64,000 nt of DNA from Pelomonas sp. CA6 (GTDB lineage: Bacteria; Pseudomonadota; Gammaproteobacteria; Burkholderiales; Burkholderiaceae_C), in contig NZ_JAKZFD010000001.1 of the NCBI RefSeq assembly GCF_022549225.1, forward strand, positions 124,001 through 188,000, in the 5' to 3' direction. Every line of letters starts with the position of its first letter. Positions within the stretch are counted from its first letter, which is position 1. This document shows positions 46,132 to 55,053 of the stretch, piece after piece. A program made the position numbers and the translations under genes. The notes under the pieces were generated by a model that had not been told where the DNA came from, made no database searches, and saw nothing but the letters and a program-made list of their open reading frames with translations.

Positions 46132-46838
46132 GCCCCACCCCGGCCGAGCGGCGGCGGCGTGTCTGGCTTTTCGACCTCGACGACACGCTGCACCATGCCT
46201 CCAACGGGCTGTTCGCCGAACTGAGCCAGGCGATGACGGACTACATCGTCCGCCATCTGGGGCTGGACGAGGTACAGGCGCACGAGCTGCGGCAGCGCTA
46301 TTGGCGCCTCTACGGCGCCACGCTCCTGGGGCTGGTGCGCCACCATGGCGTGCAGGCCGCCCACTTCCTCGCCGAAACCCATGCGCTGCCGCGGCTGGAG
46401 CAGCAGGTGCGGGGCTCGCGCGCCGATCTGCTGGCGCTGCGTCGGCTGCCAGGGCGCAAGGTGCTGCTCACGAACGCGCCGCGCCGGTACGCGCTGCGGG
46501 TGCTGGACGTACTTGGGGTCAGGTCTTGCTTCGAGCAGGTACTGGCGGTGGAGCAGATGCGCATGTTCGGCCAACTCAGGCCCAAGCCCGACCGGCGCAT
46601 GTTCCGTCATGTCGCGGCGCGGCTGAAAACCCACCCCGCGCGCTGCACGTTGGTGGAGGACAGCCTGGAGCACCAGAAAGCGGCCCGCTCGCTGGGCATG
46701 GACACCGTGTGGATGCAGGGCTGGCTGCGCAAAGCCACGGCCGCCAAGCAAGGGCACCCGGGACGCAGGCCCTTGATGCTGGGCCGCAAGCCCGGCTACG
46801 TAGGACGCCGGCTGAGGCAACTGCGCAGTTTGCGCTGA
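46128..46838 (+). CDS. HAD-superfamily pyrimidine 5'-nucleotidase-like phosphatase
   Basis: A predicted nucleotide monophosphatase of 236 residues. HAD motifs are FDLDDTLHH (nucleophile Asp), LTNAPRRYA and KPDRRMF, then [17 protein letters not shown]. The small cap fits the SDT1/PhnA-like 5'-nucleotidase group. The start appears to be a TTG at 46128, overlapping the argB stop (TTGA), because no ATG or GTG lies before the first HAD strand. The C-terminus is rich in Arg and Gly. An exact copy of the 15-base repeat word lies inside the gene at 46515-46529. Confidence 0.85.
   Translation: MSPTPAERRRRVWLFDLDDTLHHASNGLFAELSQAMTDYIVRHLGLDEVQAHELRQRYWRLYGATLLGLVRHHGVQAAHFLAETHALPRLEQQVRGSRADLLALRRLPGRKVLLTNAPRRYALRVLDVLGVRSCFEQVLAVEQMRMFGQLRPKPDRRMFRHVAARLKTHPARCTLVEDSLEHQKAARSLGMDTVWMQGWLRKATAAKQGHPGRRPLMLGRKPGYVGRRLRQLRSLR
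46515..46529. repeat. Recurring 15-base word, copy inside the HAD phosphatase gene
   Basis: An exact copy of GGGGTCAGGTCTTGC lies in coding sequence, between the second and third HAD motifs. The left flank CTT matches that of the intergenic copy at 16797 (TTGGGGTCAGG). It is read in a different frame from the copy at 24369. Confidence 0.58.
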
Positions 46839-46960
46839 GTTGTCGCGCTAGCACATACGTGGAAGCGACTAGGCATTTGCGCGAACCTAATTGATGGGAT
46901 TGTGCAGGGACAGTGGCTCAACAGAATGAGCCGACCGGCCAGGAGGCCGCGCGAGGTCCC

Positions 46961-47644
46961 ATGTCAGTGTTCAGCGTATTGATTGTCGAAGACCAGCTTC
47001 GCTTCCGCGAAGCCTTCTCCCACGCCCTGGAGCGGGCGCCGGATATCCGCCTGGTGGGCATTGCCGCCGACCTGCCGCAGGGGCGGCGGCTGTTCGACCA
47101 GACCCGGCCCGACGTGCTGCTGGTCGACCTGGATCTGCCTGGCGGCAGCGGCATCGAACTGATCCGCCACGCGGCCCATGTGATGCCCGGCTGCGAGATC
47201 ATGGTGATCACCGTGTTCGGCGACGAGCAGCATGTGCTGTCCAGCATCGAGGCCGGTGCCACCGGCTATCTGCTGAAAGACAATCTGGCACTGGACCTGC
47301 CCGAGCAGCTGCGCAACCTGCGCGCCGGTGGCAGCCCCATCAGCCCGGTCATCGCGCGCCGGCTGCTGCTCAAGCTGGCGCCCCACCATGGCGTGCGCAA
47401 GCCCTATGTGGACACCAGTTCGGGCGGCCTGGTCGAGGAACGCGCGGTGGCGCTGTCGGAGCAGGAATCCCGCGTGCTGCACTTGGCGGCCAAGGGCTTC
47501 ACCTTCGACGAAATCGCCCAGTTCATGCGTGTCTCGCCGCACACCATCATGACCTACGTCAAGCGTACCTATCGCAAGCTGCAGGTGCGGTCCAAGGTCG
47601 AGGCCATCTACGAGGCGCGTCGCCTCGGCTGGCTGCGCGACTGA
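46961..47644 (+). CDS. NarL/FixJ-family response regulator, orphan
   Basis: A two-component response regulator of 227 residues. The receiver domain (residues about 4-120) has acidic E10-D11, phospho-acceptor Asp56 in VLLVDLDLPGG, and the Lys of YLLKD. A LuxR-type HTH follows near the C-terminus (LSEQESRVLHLAAKGFTFDEIA, TYVKRTYRKLQV). There is no histidine kinase gene beside it. ATG 46961 is preferred; GTG 46913 would add 16 residues. It sits between the argB-linked HAD gene and slmA. Its target genes and partner kinase are unknown. Confidence 0.88.
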   Translation: MSVFSVLIVEDQLRFREAFSHALERAPDIRLVGIAADLPQGRRLFDQTRPDVLLVDLDLPGGSGIELIRHAAHVMPGCEIMVITVFGDEQHVLSSIEAGATGYLLKDNLALDLPEQLRNLRAGGSPISPVIARRLLLKLAPHHGVRKPYVDTSSGGLVEERAVALSEQESRVLHLAAKGFTFDEIAQFMRVSPHTIMTYVKRTYRKLQVRSKVEAIYEARRLGWLRD

Positions 47645-47683
47645 TCCGGCCGTCCTCCGCGTGCGGGGGGCGAGGCCCTCGAT

Positions 47684-47704
47684 CCGGCGGCATCGAGCCG
47701 CCGG
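47684..47704 (+). terminator. GC-rich hairpin after the response regulator
   Basis: A perfect eight-base-pair stem CCGGCGGC-atcga-GCCGCCGG lies 39 bases past the stop. No T run follows, so it is at best a weak or Rho-assisted terminator. Confidence 0.38.
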
Positions 47705-47760
47705 TCGCGTTGTTGGTCGAGTCGTCGTTCGGATCGCCGGCCGGGTCGCCAGGCGAGTCC
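47701..47760. repeat. Degenerate 12-base-period repeats
   Basis: Five successive 12-base units can be laid out: ccggtcgcgttg, ttggtcgagtcg, tcgttcggatcg, ccggccgggtcg and ccaggcgagtcc. They share a G-x-CGxGTCG core. The period is visible by eye but weak, and no function is apparent. It lies between the response regulator and slmA. Confidence 0.32.
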
Positions 47761-47869
47761 CGCGAGGGTTTCTCTCCCTGAAAGCCCAGCCCCATGGGCC
47801 GTGCGAGGGGTCGGAAAGGGGTGTCGGCAGCCTGTGCCAGAATCGTCCGCACACCGCCTGCACCCCACC

Positions 47870-48508
47870 ATGCCAGACAGCTCCTCAGACGCCACGGACT
47901 CCACCGCGACCCGGCCCGCGGAGCTGCCGCGCAAGCGGCTCAAGCCCGGCGAGCGCCGTGTGCAGATCCTGCAGACGCTCGCGCGCATGCTGGAGCAACC
48001 TGGCGCGGAGCGTGTCACGACCGCGGCGCTGGCGGCGCGGCTGGAGGTCAGCGAGGCCGCGCTGTACCGCCACTTCGCGAGCAAGGCGCAGATGTTCGAT
48101 GGGCTGATCGAGTTCATTGAATCCAGCATCTTCAGCCTGCTGAACCAGATCGCCGAGCGCGAACCCTCGGGTCTGGCGCAGGCGCAACGCATCGTCGCCG
48201 TGCTGCTGCAGTTTGGCGAACGCAACCCCGGCATGTGCCGCGTGATGGTGGGCGACGCGCTGGTCTACGAGAACGAACGGCTGGTGGCCCGCATGAACCA
48301 GTTCTTCGACAAGATCGAAGCGGCGCTGCGTCAGGCGCTGCGCCATGCCGCCGAGGATTCCGGCTCCATCACGCCCACGGTCGAAGCGCAGGCCCAGGCC
48401 TCGGTCCTGGTCTCCTTCGTAATTGGCCGCCTGCAGCGCTACGCACGCTCGGGTTTCAAGCGCATGCCCACCGAACAACTGGACGCCGCCCTGCGCATGC
48501 TGGGCTGA
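47870..48508 (+). CDS. slmA: Nucleoid occlusion factor SlmA (TetR-like)
   Basis: A TetR-fold DNA-binding protein that blocks FtsZ assembly over the chromosome. The 212-residue protein has an HTH at about 49-70 (VTTAALAARLEVSEAALYRHF). The SlmA-specific continuation follows (FASKAQMFDGLIEFIESSIF, LLQFGERNPGM, ENERLVARMNQFFDKIEAALRQ), closely matching remembered E. coli SlmA motifs. An N-terminal extension rich in Ser and Thr (residues 1-20) is extra. The DUF815 gene follows after 13 bases and may be co-transcribed. Confidence 0.88.
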   Translation: MPDSSSDATDSTATRPAELPRKRLKPGERRVQILQTLARMLEQPGAERVTTAALAARLEVSEAALYRHFASKAQMFDGLIEFIESSIFSLLNQIAEREPSGLAQAQRIVAVLLQFGERNPGMCRVMVGDALVYENERLVARMNQFFDKIEAALRQALRHAAEDSGSITPTVEAQAQASVLVSFVIGRLQRYARSGFKRMPTEQLDAALRMLG

Positions 48509-48521
48509 ACCCTGCCATCCC

Positions 48522-49451
48522 ATGTCTTCCGACGCTCTTACCGCTCTGCTGCAGCGCGCCGACGCGCTGCTGACCCGAATCGAACTGGTGCTGCCGCAGC
48601 CGTTGCAGGCGCCGGACTGGTCGGCCTCCATCGCCTTCCGCTATCGCAAGCGCGGGCCGCGTGCCTGGCTGGAGCCGGTGCGCCATGTGGCCGGCATCCG
48701 CTTGTCCGACCTGCAGGAGGTCGGCCCGCAGAAAGAGCGCTTGCTGCGCAACAGCCAGCAATTCGTCCAGGGGCGGCCGGCCAACAACGTGTTGCTGACC
48801 GGCGCGCGCGGCACTGGCAAAAGTTCGCTGATCAAGGCCTGCCTGAACGAGCTGGCGCCGCAGGGGCTGCGCCTGATCGAGGTGGACAAGGCCGACCTGG
48901 TCGACCTGCCCGACCTGGTTGAATGCGTGGACGGCCGGCCGGAGCGCTTCGTGATCTTCTGCGATGACCTCAGCTTCGACGAGGGCGAGGCGGGCTATAA
49001 GGCGCTGAAGTCCATGCTCGACGGGTCGGTGTCCGTGCCTGGTGACAACGTGCTGATCTATGCCACCAGCAACCGCCGCCACCTGCTGCCCGAGCAGATG
49101 CGCGACAACCTGGGCACGACCTACTCCGAGAGCGGCGAAATCCACCCCGGCGAGGCGGTGGAGGAGAAGATCTCGCTGTCCGAGCGCTTCGGGCTGTGGA
49201 TCAGCTTCTACCCGTTCAGCCAGCAGGAATACCTGAGCATCGTTGCGCAGTGGCTGAGCCATTTCGGCCTCGATGCCGCGCGGATCGACGCGGCGCGCCA
49301 GCCGGCGCTGGTCTGGGCGCTGGAGCGGGGCTCGCGCTCCGGTCGCGTGGCCTACCAGTTCGCGCGCGACCTCGCGGGCCGTGGAGGCGCGGACGGCCTG
49401 CCGGAGCCTTCCCTCGACGCCGAGGGGCCGCAGGGGCTGGACCATGTCTGA
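48522..49451 (+). CDS. DUF815 AAA-type ATPase
   Basis: A 309-residue P-loop ATPase with Walker A GARGTGKSS at residues about 92-100, Walker B-like VIFCDDLSFDE, and sensor-1 IYATSNRRHLLPE. The C-terminal SLSERFGLWISFYPFSQQEYL is typical of the DUF815 family. The family is widespread but its role is not established. It follows slmA closely and overlaps the Nudix gene by eight bases, suggesting joint expression. It is not a DNA helicase by any motif seen. Confidence 0.87.
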   Translation: MSSDALTALLQRADALLTRIELVLPQPLQAPDWSASIAFRYRKRGPRAWLEPVRHVAGIRLSDLQEVGPQKERLLRNSQQFVQGRPANNVLLTGARGTGKSSLIKACLNELAPQGLRLIEVDKADLVDLPDLVECVDGRPERFVIFCDDLSFDEGEAGYKALKSMLDGSVSVPGDNVLIYATSNRRHLLPEQMRDNLGTTYSESGEIHPGEAVEEKISLSERFGLWISFYPFSQQEYLSIVAQWLSHFGLDAARIDAARQPALVWALERGSRSGRVAYQFARDLAGRGGADGLPEPSLDAEGPQGLDHV

Positions 49452-49902
49452 GGCCGGGACGACGACCGAGCGCCAGCCCGTGGAGGTCGCCGTGGGCGTG
49501 CTGGTGCGGCGCGAGGCCGATGGCCGCGAAGGCGAGTTCCTGCTGACTTCGCGCCCGCCGGGCAAGGTCTATGCCGACTACTGGGAGTTCCCAGGTGGCA
49601 AGCTGGAGTCCGGCGAGAGCGTGGAGCAGGCGCTGCGGCGCGAGCTGCAGGAAGAGCTGGGCATCACCATTGGCGCCGCCCATCCCTGGCGTGTCGAGCT
49701 GGTGGACTACCCCCATGCGCGCGTGCGCCTGCACTTCTGCAAGGTCTACGACTGGGTCGGCGAACTGCAGATGCGCGAAGGCCAGCGCATGGCCTGGCAG
49801 GCGCTGCCGGTGCAGGTGCAGCCGGTGCTGCCGGGCACCCTCCCGGTGCTGCAGTGGTTCGCCGCGGAGCGGGGCTTTGCCGGGGCGACGCACGCCGGCT
49901 GA
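49444..49902 (+). CDS. Nudix hydrolase, MutT-like (8-oxo-dGTP diphosphatase)
   Basis: Predicted to remove oxidised dGTP from the nucleotide pool. The 152-residue protein starts with [12 protein letters not shown] and has [19 protein letters not shown] followed by RELQEELGI, the full Nudix box. The [13 protein letters not shown] lead-in favours MutT over other Nudix members. The start ATG overlaps the DUF815 stop by eight bases, so translation is coupled. hisI starts 14 bases after the stop. Confidence 0.88.
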   Translation: MSEAGTTTERQPVEVAVGVLVRREADGREGEFLLTSRPPGKVYADYWEFPGGKLESGESVEQALRRELQEELGITIGAAHPWRVELVDYPHARVRLHFCKVYDWVGELQMREGQRMAWQALPVQVQPVLPGTLPVLQWFAAERGFAGATHAG

Positions 49903-49915
49903 GTACACTGCGCGC

Positions 49916-50317
49916 ATGGACTGGCTGGATCAGATCAGATGGGACCGCGACGGGCTGGTGCCCGTCATTGCCCAGGAGCGCGACAGCGGCGATGTGCTGA
50001 TGTTCGCGTGGATGAACCGCGAGGCGCTGGCGCGTACCGCCGAGCTGGGCGAGGCCGTGTACTGGAGCCGCTCGCGCGGCCGCCTGTGGCACAAGGGCGA
50101 GGAATCCGGCCATGTGCAGAAGGTTCATGAGCTGCGCCTGGACTGCGACAACGACGTGTTGCTGATGACGGTGACCCAGCAGGGCCACGAACCCGGCATC
50201 GCCTGCCATACCGGACGCCACAGCTGTTTCTTCCAGCGCCTGCAGGACGGGCGCTGGGACAGCGTGGAGCCGGTGCTGAAGGACCCGGACACCATGTACG
50301 GAAAGGCCAAGGCATGA
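49916..50317 (+). CDS. hisI: Phosphoribosyl-AMP cyclohydrolase
   Basis: Opens the purine ring of phosphoribosyl-AMP in the third step of histidine synthesis. The 133-residue single-domain enzyme has [30 protein letters not shown], and the metal-binding set LDCDND and [10 protein letters not shown] (zinc Cys residues). It is separate from HisE, as in most betaproteobacteria. hisE follows with a four-base overlap. No other his gene precedes it in the window; the usual upstream hisF is replaced by the Nudix gene. Confidence 0.96.
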   Translation: MDWLDQIRWDRDGLVPVIAQERDSGDVLMFAWMNREALARTAELGEAVYWSRSRGRLWHKGEESGHVQKVHELRLDCDNDVLLMTVTQQGHEPGIACHTGRHSCFFQRLQDGRWDSVEPVLKDPDTMYGKAKA

Positions 50318-50664
50318 GCGGCCCTGCATCCGTGGACGTATTGGCCCACCTGGGCGAAGTCGTCGCGCAGCGCCGCGACCAGGCCGACCCGGCGCAAAGC
50401 TATGTGGCCAAGCTGTTCGCCAAGGGCCTGGACCAGATCCTGAAGAAGGTCGGCGAAGAGGCCACCGAGGTGGTGCTGGCCGCGAAGGATGGCGATCCGC
50501 AGAAGCTGGTCTACGAGGTGGCGGACCTGTGGTTCCATTCCATCGTCGCGCTGGCGGCGCTGGACCTGAAGCCCGAACAGGTGCTGGCCGAACTGGCGCG
50601 CCGCGAAGGGCTCTCGGGGCTGGAGGAGTTCGCGCGCCGGACGCCGCAGGCCCCGGATCACTGA
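50314..50664 (+). CDS. hisE: Phosphoribosyl-ATP diphosphatase
   Basis: Removes pyrophosphate from phosphoribosyl-ATP in the second step of histidine synthesis. The 116-residue, all-helical MazG-like protein has [30 protein letters not shown] and [14 protein letters not shown], carrying the metal-binding EExxE and D sites. The start overlaps hisI by ATGA. Its product supplies the HisI reaction, so the pair works in sequence. Confidence 0.96.
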   Translation: MSGPASVDVLAHLGEVVAQRRDQADPAQSYVAKLFAKGLDQILKKVGEEATEVVLAAKDGDPQKLVYEVADLWFHSIVALAALDLKPEQVLAELARREGLSGLEEFARRTPQAPDH

Positions 50665-50687
50665 CCCCGACGATGGAGCCGACAAGC

Positions 50688-51056
50688 ATGGTGGAACTCG
50701 ATCCGCAGCGCGAACAGCAGCTGCGCTCGGTGGGTGTGATCAGCTATGTGCTGCACACCGTCGTGGCGGTCGGCGCGGTGCTGCCCGGCGTGCAGGCCAG
50801 CGTGCTGCTGCTGGTGGTGGCCGTGATCCTGGACCTGGTCAAGCGCGGCGAGGCCGCCGGCACCTGGCAGGCCAGTCATTTTTCATGGCGGCTGCGCAGC
50901 GTGTTCTGGGCCGGACTGCTCTACCTGATCACCGCACCGCTGTGGCTGCTGCTGCTGCCCGGCTGGATCGCCTGGGGCCTGATCTCGATCTGGTTCCTCT
51001 ACCGCGTGGTGCGGGGCTGGATCGCGATGAACGACCGCCAGCCCATGCCCACCTGA
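50688..51056 (+). CDS. Small membrane protein, DUF4870-like
   Basis: A 122-residue protein with three hydrophobic segments (SYVLHTVVAVGAVLPG, VLLLVVAVILDLVK, LLYLITAPLWLLLLPGWIAW) and an Arg-rich C-terminus. The layout matches DUF4870 proteins commonly located between hisE and the HIT gene in Burkholderiales. The function is unknown. The ATG at 50688 is preferred because GGAG lies upstream; ATG 50673 would add five residues. Confidence 0.75.
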   Translation: MVELDPQREQQLRSVGVISYVLHTVVAVGAVLPGVQASVLLLVVAVILDLVKRGEAAGTWQASHFSWRLRSVFWAGLLYLITAPLWLLLLPGWIAWGLISIWFLYRVVRGWIAMNDRQPMPT

Positions 51057-51072
51057 CTGCTTTGCCCCCACC

Positions 51073-51420
51073 ATGTCCCACGACCCCAGCTGCATCTTCT
51101 GCAAGATCGTCGCCGGCCAGATCCCGGCCAAGAAAGTCCACGAGGACGACCAGGTGCTGGTGTTCCACGACATCCATCCCTGGGCTCCGGTCCACATCCT
51201 GCTGATCCCCAAGATCCACATCGCCAGCATGGCCGATCTGCAGCCCGAGCATGCGGCGCTGATGGGGCACATGAGCACGCTGGTGCCGCGGCTGATGCGC
51301 GAGCTGGGCGTGAACAATGGCTTCCGCACCGTGATCAACACCGGCGCCGACGGTGGGCAGGAGGTCTACCATCTGCACATGCACGCCATGGGCGGCCCTC
51401 GCCCCTGGCTGAAGGGCTGA
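51073..51420 (+). CDS. HIT-family nucleotide phosphohydrolase (HinT-like)
   Basis: Predicted to hydrolyse purine nucleoside phosphoramidates. The 115-residue protein starts with [19 protein letters not shown], has [14 protein letters not shown] in the core, and ends with the catalytic His triad H100-L-H102-M-H104. It belongs to the Hint branch. The position ahead of tatA is conserved in Burkholderiales, although it has no known link to protein export. Confidence 0.93.
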   Translation: MSHDPSCIFCKIVAGQIPAKKVHEDDQVLVFHDIHPWAPVHILLIPKIHIASMADLQPEHAALMGHMSTLVPRLMRELGVNNGFRTVINTGADGGQEVYHLHMHAMGGPRPWLKG

Positions 51421-51593
51421 GCGAGCCCGCCCACTGGCCACGCCGGCGCCGCGGCCGGCTCCACCCGGGGGGGGACCGCCGTCCCGGCGTTTCGCGGGCC
51501 CCGGTGGCCCTGTCGCGGGCACGTGTGTTGGGCTCCCGCAAACGACTGTCACGCAGCACCACTAGAATTTCGGCTTCCCTTCAGGAGAGAGTT

Positions 51594-51821
51594 ATGGGTT
51601 CCTTGAGCATTTGGCACTGGCTGATCGTGCTGGTGGTGGTGATCGCCATTTTTGGGACGAAGAAGCTGCGCAATGTCGGCTCGGACCTGGGTGCGGCGGT
51701 CAAGGGTTTCAAGGACGGCATGAAGGACGGTTCGGCTGATGCCCCCGCCCAGCAGGTCACGCACAGCGGCAAGGCGAATGACGCCAACACCGTCGACGTG
51801 GATGCCAAGACCAAGGGCTGA
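51594..51821 (+). CDS. tatA: Twin-arginine translocase subunit TatA
   Basis: Forms the size-fitting pore element of the Tat pathway for folded proteins. The 75-residue protein has one N-terminal membrane helix ([15 protein letters not shown]), the hinge [13 protein letters not shown], an amphipathic helix and an acidic tail. CAGGAGAGAG precedes the ATG. A TAGAAT hexamer at 51563-51568 may be its -10 box, although no good -35 is visible in the 173-base gap upstream. Confidence 0.96.
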   Translation: MGSLSIWHWLIVLVVVIAIFGTKKLRNVGSDLGAAVKGFKDGMKDGSADAPAQQVTHSGKANDANTVDVDAKTKG

Positions 51822-51841
51822 GCGCCCGGCGGTCCCCGTCC

Positions 51842-52327
51842 ATGATTGATTTCGGCTTTGACAAGCTGGCGCTGATCGGCGCGGTGGCGCTGGTCGTGAT
51901 CGGGCCCGAGCGCCTGCCGCGCGTCGCCCGCACGGTCGGCCATCTGCTGGGCAAGGCCCAGCGCTATGTGTCCGACGTGAAGGCCGAGGTGAACCGTTCC
52001 ATCGAGCTGGAAGAGCTTCAGAAAATGAAGACGCAGTTCGAAGGGGCCGCGCGCGACGTCGAACAAAGCATCCAGAAAGAGGTCGACACGGCGAACAACG
52101 CCTTCCAGACCGCCTGGAGCGACGACGCGGGCAGCTTGGATTCGGCGGCCCTGCCGTCCTCGGATTCGCTGGGTGGCTTCTCCACCTACAAGCCGCCGAA
52201 GAAGAACTGGCGCGTGAAACGCGGCGCCACCCCTCTCTGGTACAAGCAACGCCAGGGCGTGCGCCGCCATGCCCAGTCCGGCGCGGCCCGCGTCGCCCGC
52301 TTCCGCCCCCGTCGCCAGGCCCAATGA
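51842..52327 (+). CDS. tatB: Twin-arginine translocase subunit TatB
   Basis: The receptor-complex subunit that binds the twin-arginine signal together with TatC. The 161-residue protein has the N-terminal helix starting [26 protein letters not shown] with the TatB Glu and PxxLP pattern. A long amphipathic helix ([12 protein letters not shown]) and an Arg-rich C-terminal tail follow. The stop overlaps the tatC start by four bases. Confidence 0.95.
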   Translation: MIDFGFDKLALIGAVALVVIGPERLPRVARTVGHLLGKAQRYVSDVKAEVNRSIELEELQKMKTQFEGAARDVEQSIQKEVDTANNAFQTAWSDDAGSLDSAALPSSDSLGGFSTYKPPKKNWRVKRGATPLWYKQRQGVRRHAQSGAARVARFRPRRQAQ

Positions 52328-53109
52328 GCAATTCCCCCGAAGACGAACTCGCCGGCACCGAACAGCCCTTTGTCTCGCACCTGATGGAGTTGCGGGACCG
52401 GCTGATCCGCGCCTTCCTCGCCATCGCGGTGGGCTTTGGCGTGCTGTGCCTCTATCCCGGTCCGGCCGGTCTGTACGACATGCTGGCCGCGCCGCTGGTG
52501 GCCCATCTGCCCAAGGGTTCGACGCTGATCGCCACCAGCGTGATCTCGCCCTTCCTGGTGCCGCTGAAGATCACGCTGCTGGCCGGCTTCCTGCTGGCGC
52601 TGCCGGTTGTGCTCTACCAGGTCTGGGCCTTTGTCGCGCCGGGCCTGTACTCGCATGAGAAACGCCTGGTGCTGCCGCTGGTGATCTCCAGCACGCTGCT
52701 GTTCTTCATGGGCGTGGCCTTCTGCTACTTCTTCGTCTTCGGCCAGGTCTTCAAGTTCATCCAGAGCTTCGCGCCCAAGACCATCACCGCGGCGCCGGAC
52801 ATCGAGGCCTACCTGGGCTTTGTGATGAACATGTTCATCGCCTTCGGCGCCGCCTTCGAGGTGCCGGTGGTGGTGATGGTGCTGGTGCGCATGGGGCTGG
52901 TCACGGTGGAGAAGCTGCGCGAGTTCCGCGGCTACTTCATCGTCCTGGCCTTCGTGATCGCGGCCGTCATCACGCCGCCCGACGTGGTCTCGCAGCTGGC
53001 CCTGGCCATTCCAATGTGCCTGCTCTACGAGGTGGGTCTGTGGGCGGCCACCGCGTTCGCGCGCTTCAGCAAGTCGCCCGAGGAGCCGGGCGAAACACCG
53101 GCCGCCTAA
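52324..53109 (+). CDS. tatC: Twin-arginine translocase subunit TatC
   Basis: The core membrane subunit that recognises the signal peptide. The 261-residue protein has six membrane helices. It shows [14 protein letters not shown] at the cytosolic N-terminus, [34 protein letters not shown], and [11 protein letters not shown]-like [33 protein letters not shown] follows. It overlaps tatB by ATGA. Its stop overlaps the convergent protease gene stop by four bases. Confidence 0.96.
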   Translation: MSNSPEDELAGTEQPFVSHLMELRDRLIRAFLAIAVGFGVLCLYPGPAGLYDMLAAPLVAHLPKGSTLIATSVISPFLVPLKITLLAGFLLALPVVLYQVWAFVAPGLYSHEKRLVLPLVISSTLLFFMGVAFCYFFVFGQVFKFIQSFAPKTITAAPDIEAYLGFVMNMFIAFGAAFEVPVVVMVLVRMGLVTVEKLREFRGYFIVLAFVIAAVITPPDVVSQLALAIPMCLLYEVGLWAATAFARFSKSPEEPGETPAA

Positions 53110-54302
53110 TCGTCGCTGTCACTCGGCCGCGCCGGCGGCCGCTGGCCCACCTTGAGCGTGAGCTCCACCGGCTGCGTGCCGCGCAGCAGCGAGACCGTGG
53201 TCTCGGCGCCCGGCCGCAGCGCGGCGACGGTGTTCAGCAGCTGGCTGGGAGTGCTCACCGCCTGCCGGGCCACGCGCAGCACCACGTCGCCCGGCTTCAT
53301 GCCCGCCCGGGCCGCCGGCGAGTCGCGGCGCACGCCGCCTACCAGCACGCCGCGGGTGTCCGCGGGCACGTCCAGCCGGAAGGTCGCGATGGCCTCCGGA
53401 TTCAGCTCGCGCGTCTCCACGCCCAGCCAGCCGCGGGAGACATGGCCGTCGCGCACCAGCGCCTCCAGCACCTGGCGCGCGATGTCCACCGGGATGGCGA
53501 AGCCGATGCCCAGGCTGCCGCCGCCGCGACGCGAGTAGATCGCGGTGTTGATGCCGACCAGCCGCCCCTGCGCGTCGACCAGCGCGCCGCCGGAGTTGCC
53601 GGGGTTGATCGCGGCATCGGTCTGGATGAAATTCTCGAAGGTGTTGATGCCCATGGAGCTGCGCCCCAGCGCCGACACGATGCCCGAGGTGACGGTCTGT
53701 CCGACATCGAAGGGATTGCCGATCGCCAGCACGACATCGCCCACGCGCAAATCCTCGGCCCGGCCCAGCGGGATCACCGGCAGCCCGGCGAGCTCGACGC
53801 GCAGCACGGCCAGGTCGGTCTCCGGGTCGGTGCCCACCAGCTGGGCGCGCAGTTCGCGGCCGTCGCTGAGCTGGATCTGGATGTCCGACGCGCCCGCGAC
53901 CACATGGTTGTTGGTCAGCAGATAGCCCTGCTCGGACACGATCACGCCCGAGCCCAGGCCGCGCTGCATCGGCGGGCGGCCCGGCGTGCCGAAGGGGAAG
54001 CGGTGCCATCCATCGTCCGGCAGGCCCTCGCCGCCGTCGCGCGGCCGCGCCACCTTGAACGCGCTGACCGCCACGACGGCCGGCGACGCCACGCGCGCCG
54101 CCTCCGCATAGCTGGCCTGGCCGGCCACGCGCGCCGGCGGGTTGGCGGGGGCGCCCAGCACCGGCAGGCTGGGTGCGGGCAGGGTGGGGCTGTTCTGCAG
54201 CCACTGCGGCTTCAGCGTCGCCACGACGAAATAGCCGGCCAGCGCCACCGTGGTGGCCTGGGAGAAAATCAGCCAGGTCTTACGCAGAGCACTCACAGTC
54301 AT
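53106..54302 (-). CDS. DegS/DegQ-type membrane-anchored serine protease
   Basis: A periplasmic trypsin-like protease with one PDZ domain. The 398-residue protein begins with a membrane anchor (LIFSQATTVALAGYFVVATL). The triad is H133 (LTNNHVV), D163 (ETDLAVL) and S237 (NPGNSGGAL). A single PDZ domain occupies about 290-385 (RGWLGVETREL, GVLVGGVRRDSPAARAGMKPGDVV). One PDZ and an anchor favour a DegS-like sensor protease over DegP. The start ATG overlaps the divergent Nif3 start, so its promoter would lie inside that gene unless a downstream GTG (54296) is used. Confidence 0.93.
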   Translation of the reverse strand: MTVSALRKTWLIFSQATTVALAGYFVVATLKPQWLQNSPTLPAPSLPVLGAPANPPARVAGQASYAEAARVASPAVVAVSAFKVARPRDGGEGLPDDGWHRFPFGTPGRPPMQRGLGSGVIVSEQGYLLTNNHVVAGASDIQIQLSDGRELRAQLVGTDPETDLAVLRVELAGLPVIPLGRAEDLRVGDVVLAIGNPFDVGQTVTSGIVSALGRSSMGINTFENFIQTDAAINPGNSGGALVDAQGRLVGINTAIYSRRGGGSLGIGFAIPVDIARQVLEALVRDGHVSRGWLGVETRELNPEAIATFRLDVPADTRGVLVGGVRRDSPAARAGMKPGDVVLRVARQAVSTPSQLLNTVAALRPGAETTVSLLRGTQPVELTLKVGQRPPARPSDSDD

Positions 54303-55053
54303 GGCGCATCGCACAGAGGTGGACCGTTTGCTTTCCAGCTGCCTGGAGCCCGGTCGTTTCAAGGATTATGGGCCGAACGGTCTGCAGGTCGAGGGACGCG
54401 AGCAGATCCGCCACGTGGTCTGCGGGGTCACGGCCAGCCTGGCGCTGATCGACGCGGCCATCGCCGCGAAGGCGGATGCCCTGGTGGTCCACCACGGCCT
54501 GTTCTGGCGCGGCCAGGACGGTCGCGTCACGGGCTGGATGAAGCAGCGCCTCTCCCGGCTGCTGGCGCATGAGATCAATCTGTTCGCCTACCACCTGCCG
54601 CTGGACGCCCACCCCGAGCTGGGCAACAACGCGCAGCTGGCGGCGCAGCTGGGCTGGATGGCCGACGGCCGCTTCGGCGACCAGGAGCTGGGCTTCATCG
54701 GCGCCGCGCCCGCGGGGCAGCAGCGCCTGGATCAGCTCAGCGCCGCGCTGCAGCAGCGCCTGGGTCGGGCCACCGTCAGCGCCGCGGGCGATGGCCGGCC
54801 GCTGCGGCGCATCGCCTGGTGCAGCGGCGGCGCCCAGGGCTACTTCGAGGCCGCGATCGCGGCTGGCGCCGATGTCTTCGTGACCGGCGAGATCTCCGAA
54901 CCGCAGGCCCACTACGCGGCCGAGACCGGCGTGGCCTTCATCGCGGCGGGCCACCATGCCACCGAACGCTATGGCGTGCAGGCCCTGGGGCGCTACCTGG
55001 CCGACCACCTGGGCGTGAGCCAGCAGTTCATTGACATCGAGAACCCCGCATGA
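54301..55053 (+). CDS. Nif3-like dinuclear metal-centre protein (YbgI family)
   Basis: A 250-residue protein of the Nif3/DUF34 family. Motifs are RFKDYGPNGLQVEG, VVHHGLFW (metal-binding His pair), YHLPLDAHPELGNN, and a late ISEPQAHYAAETGVAFIAAGHHATE completing the dimetal centre. The family is conserved widely; proposed roles include GTP cyclohydrolase-like or metal-insertion activity, and none is established. Its start is one base from that of the divergent protease. It overlaps the pdxA-like gene by ATGA. Confidence 0.91.
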   Translation: MAHRTEVDRLLSSCLEPGRFKDYGPNGLQVEGREQIRHVVCGVTASLALIDAAIAAKADALVVHHGLFWRGQDGRVTGWMKQRLSRLLAHEINLFAYHLPLDAHPELGNNAQLAAQLGWMADGRFGDQELGFIGAAPAGQQRLDQLSAALQQRLGRATVSAAGDGRPLRRIAWCSGGAQGYFEAAIAAGADVFVTGEISEPQAHYAAETGVAFIAAGHHATERYGVQALGRYLADHLGVSQQFIDIENPA

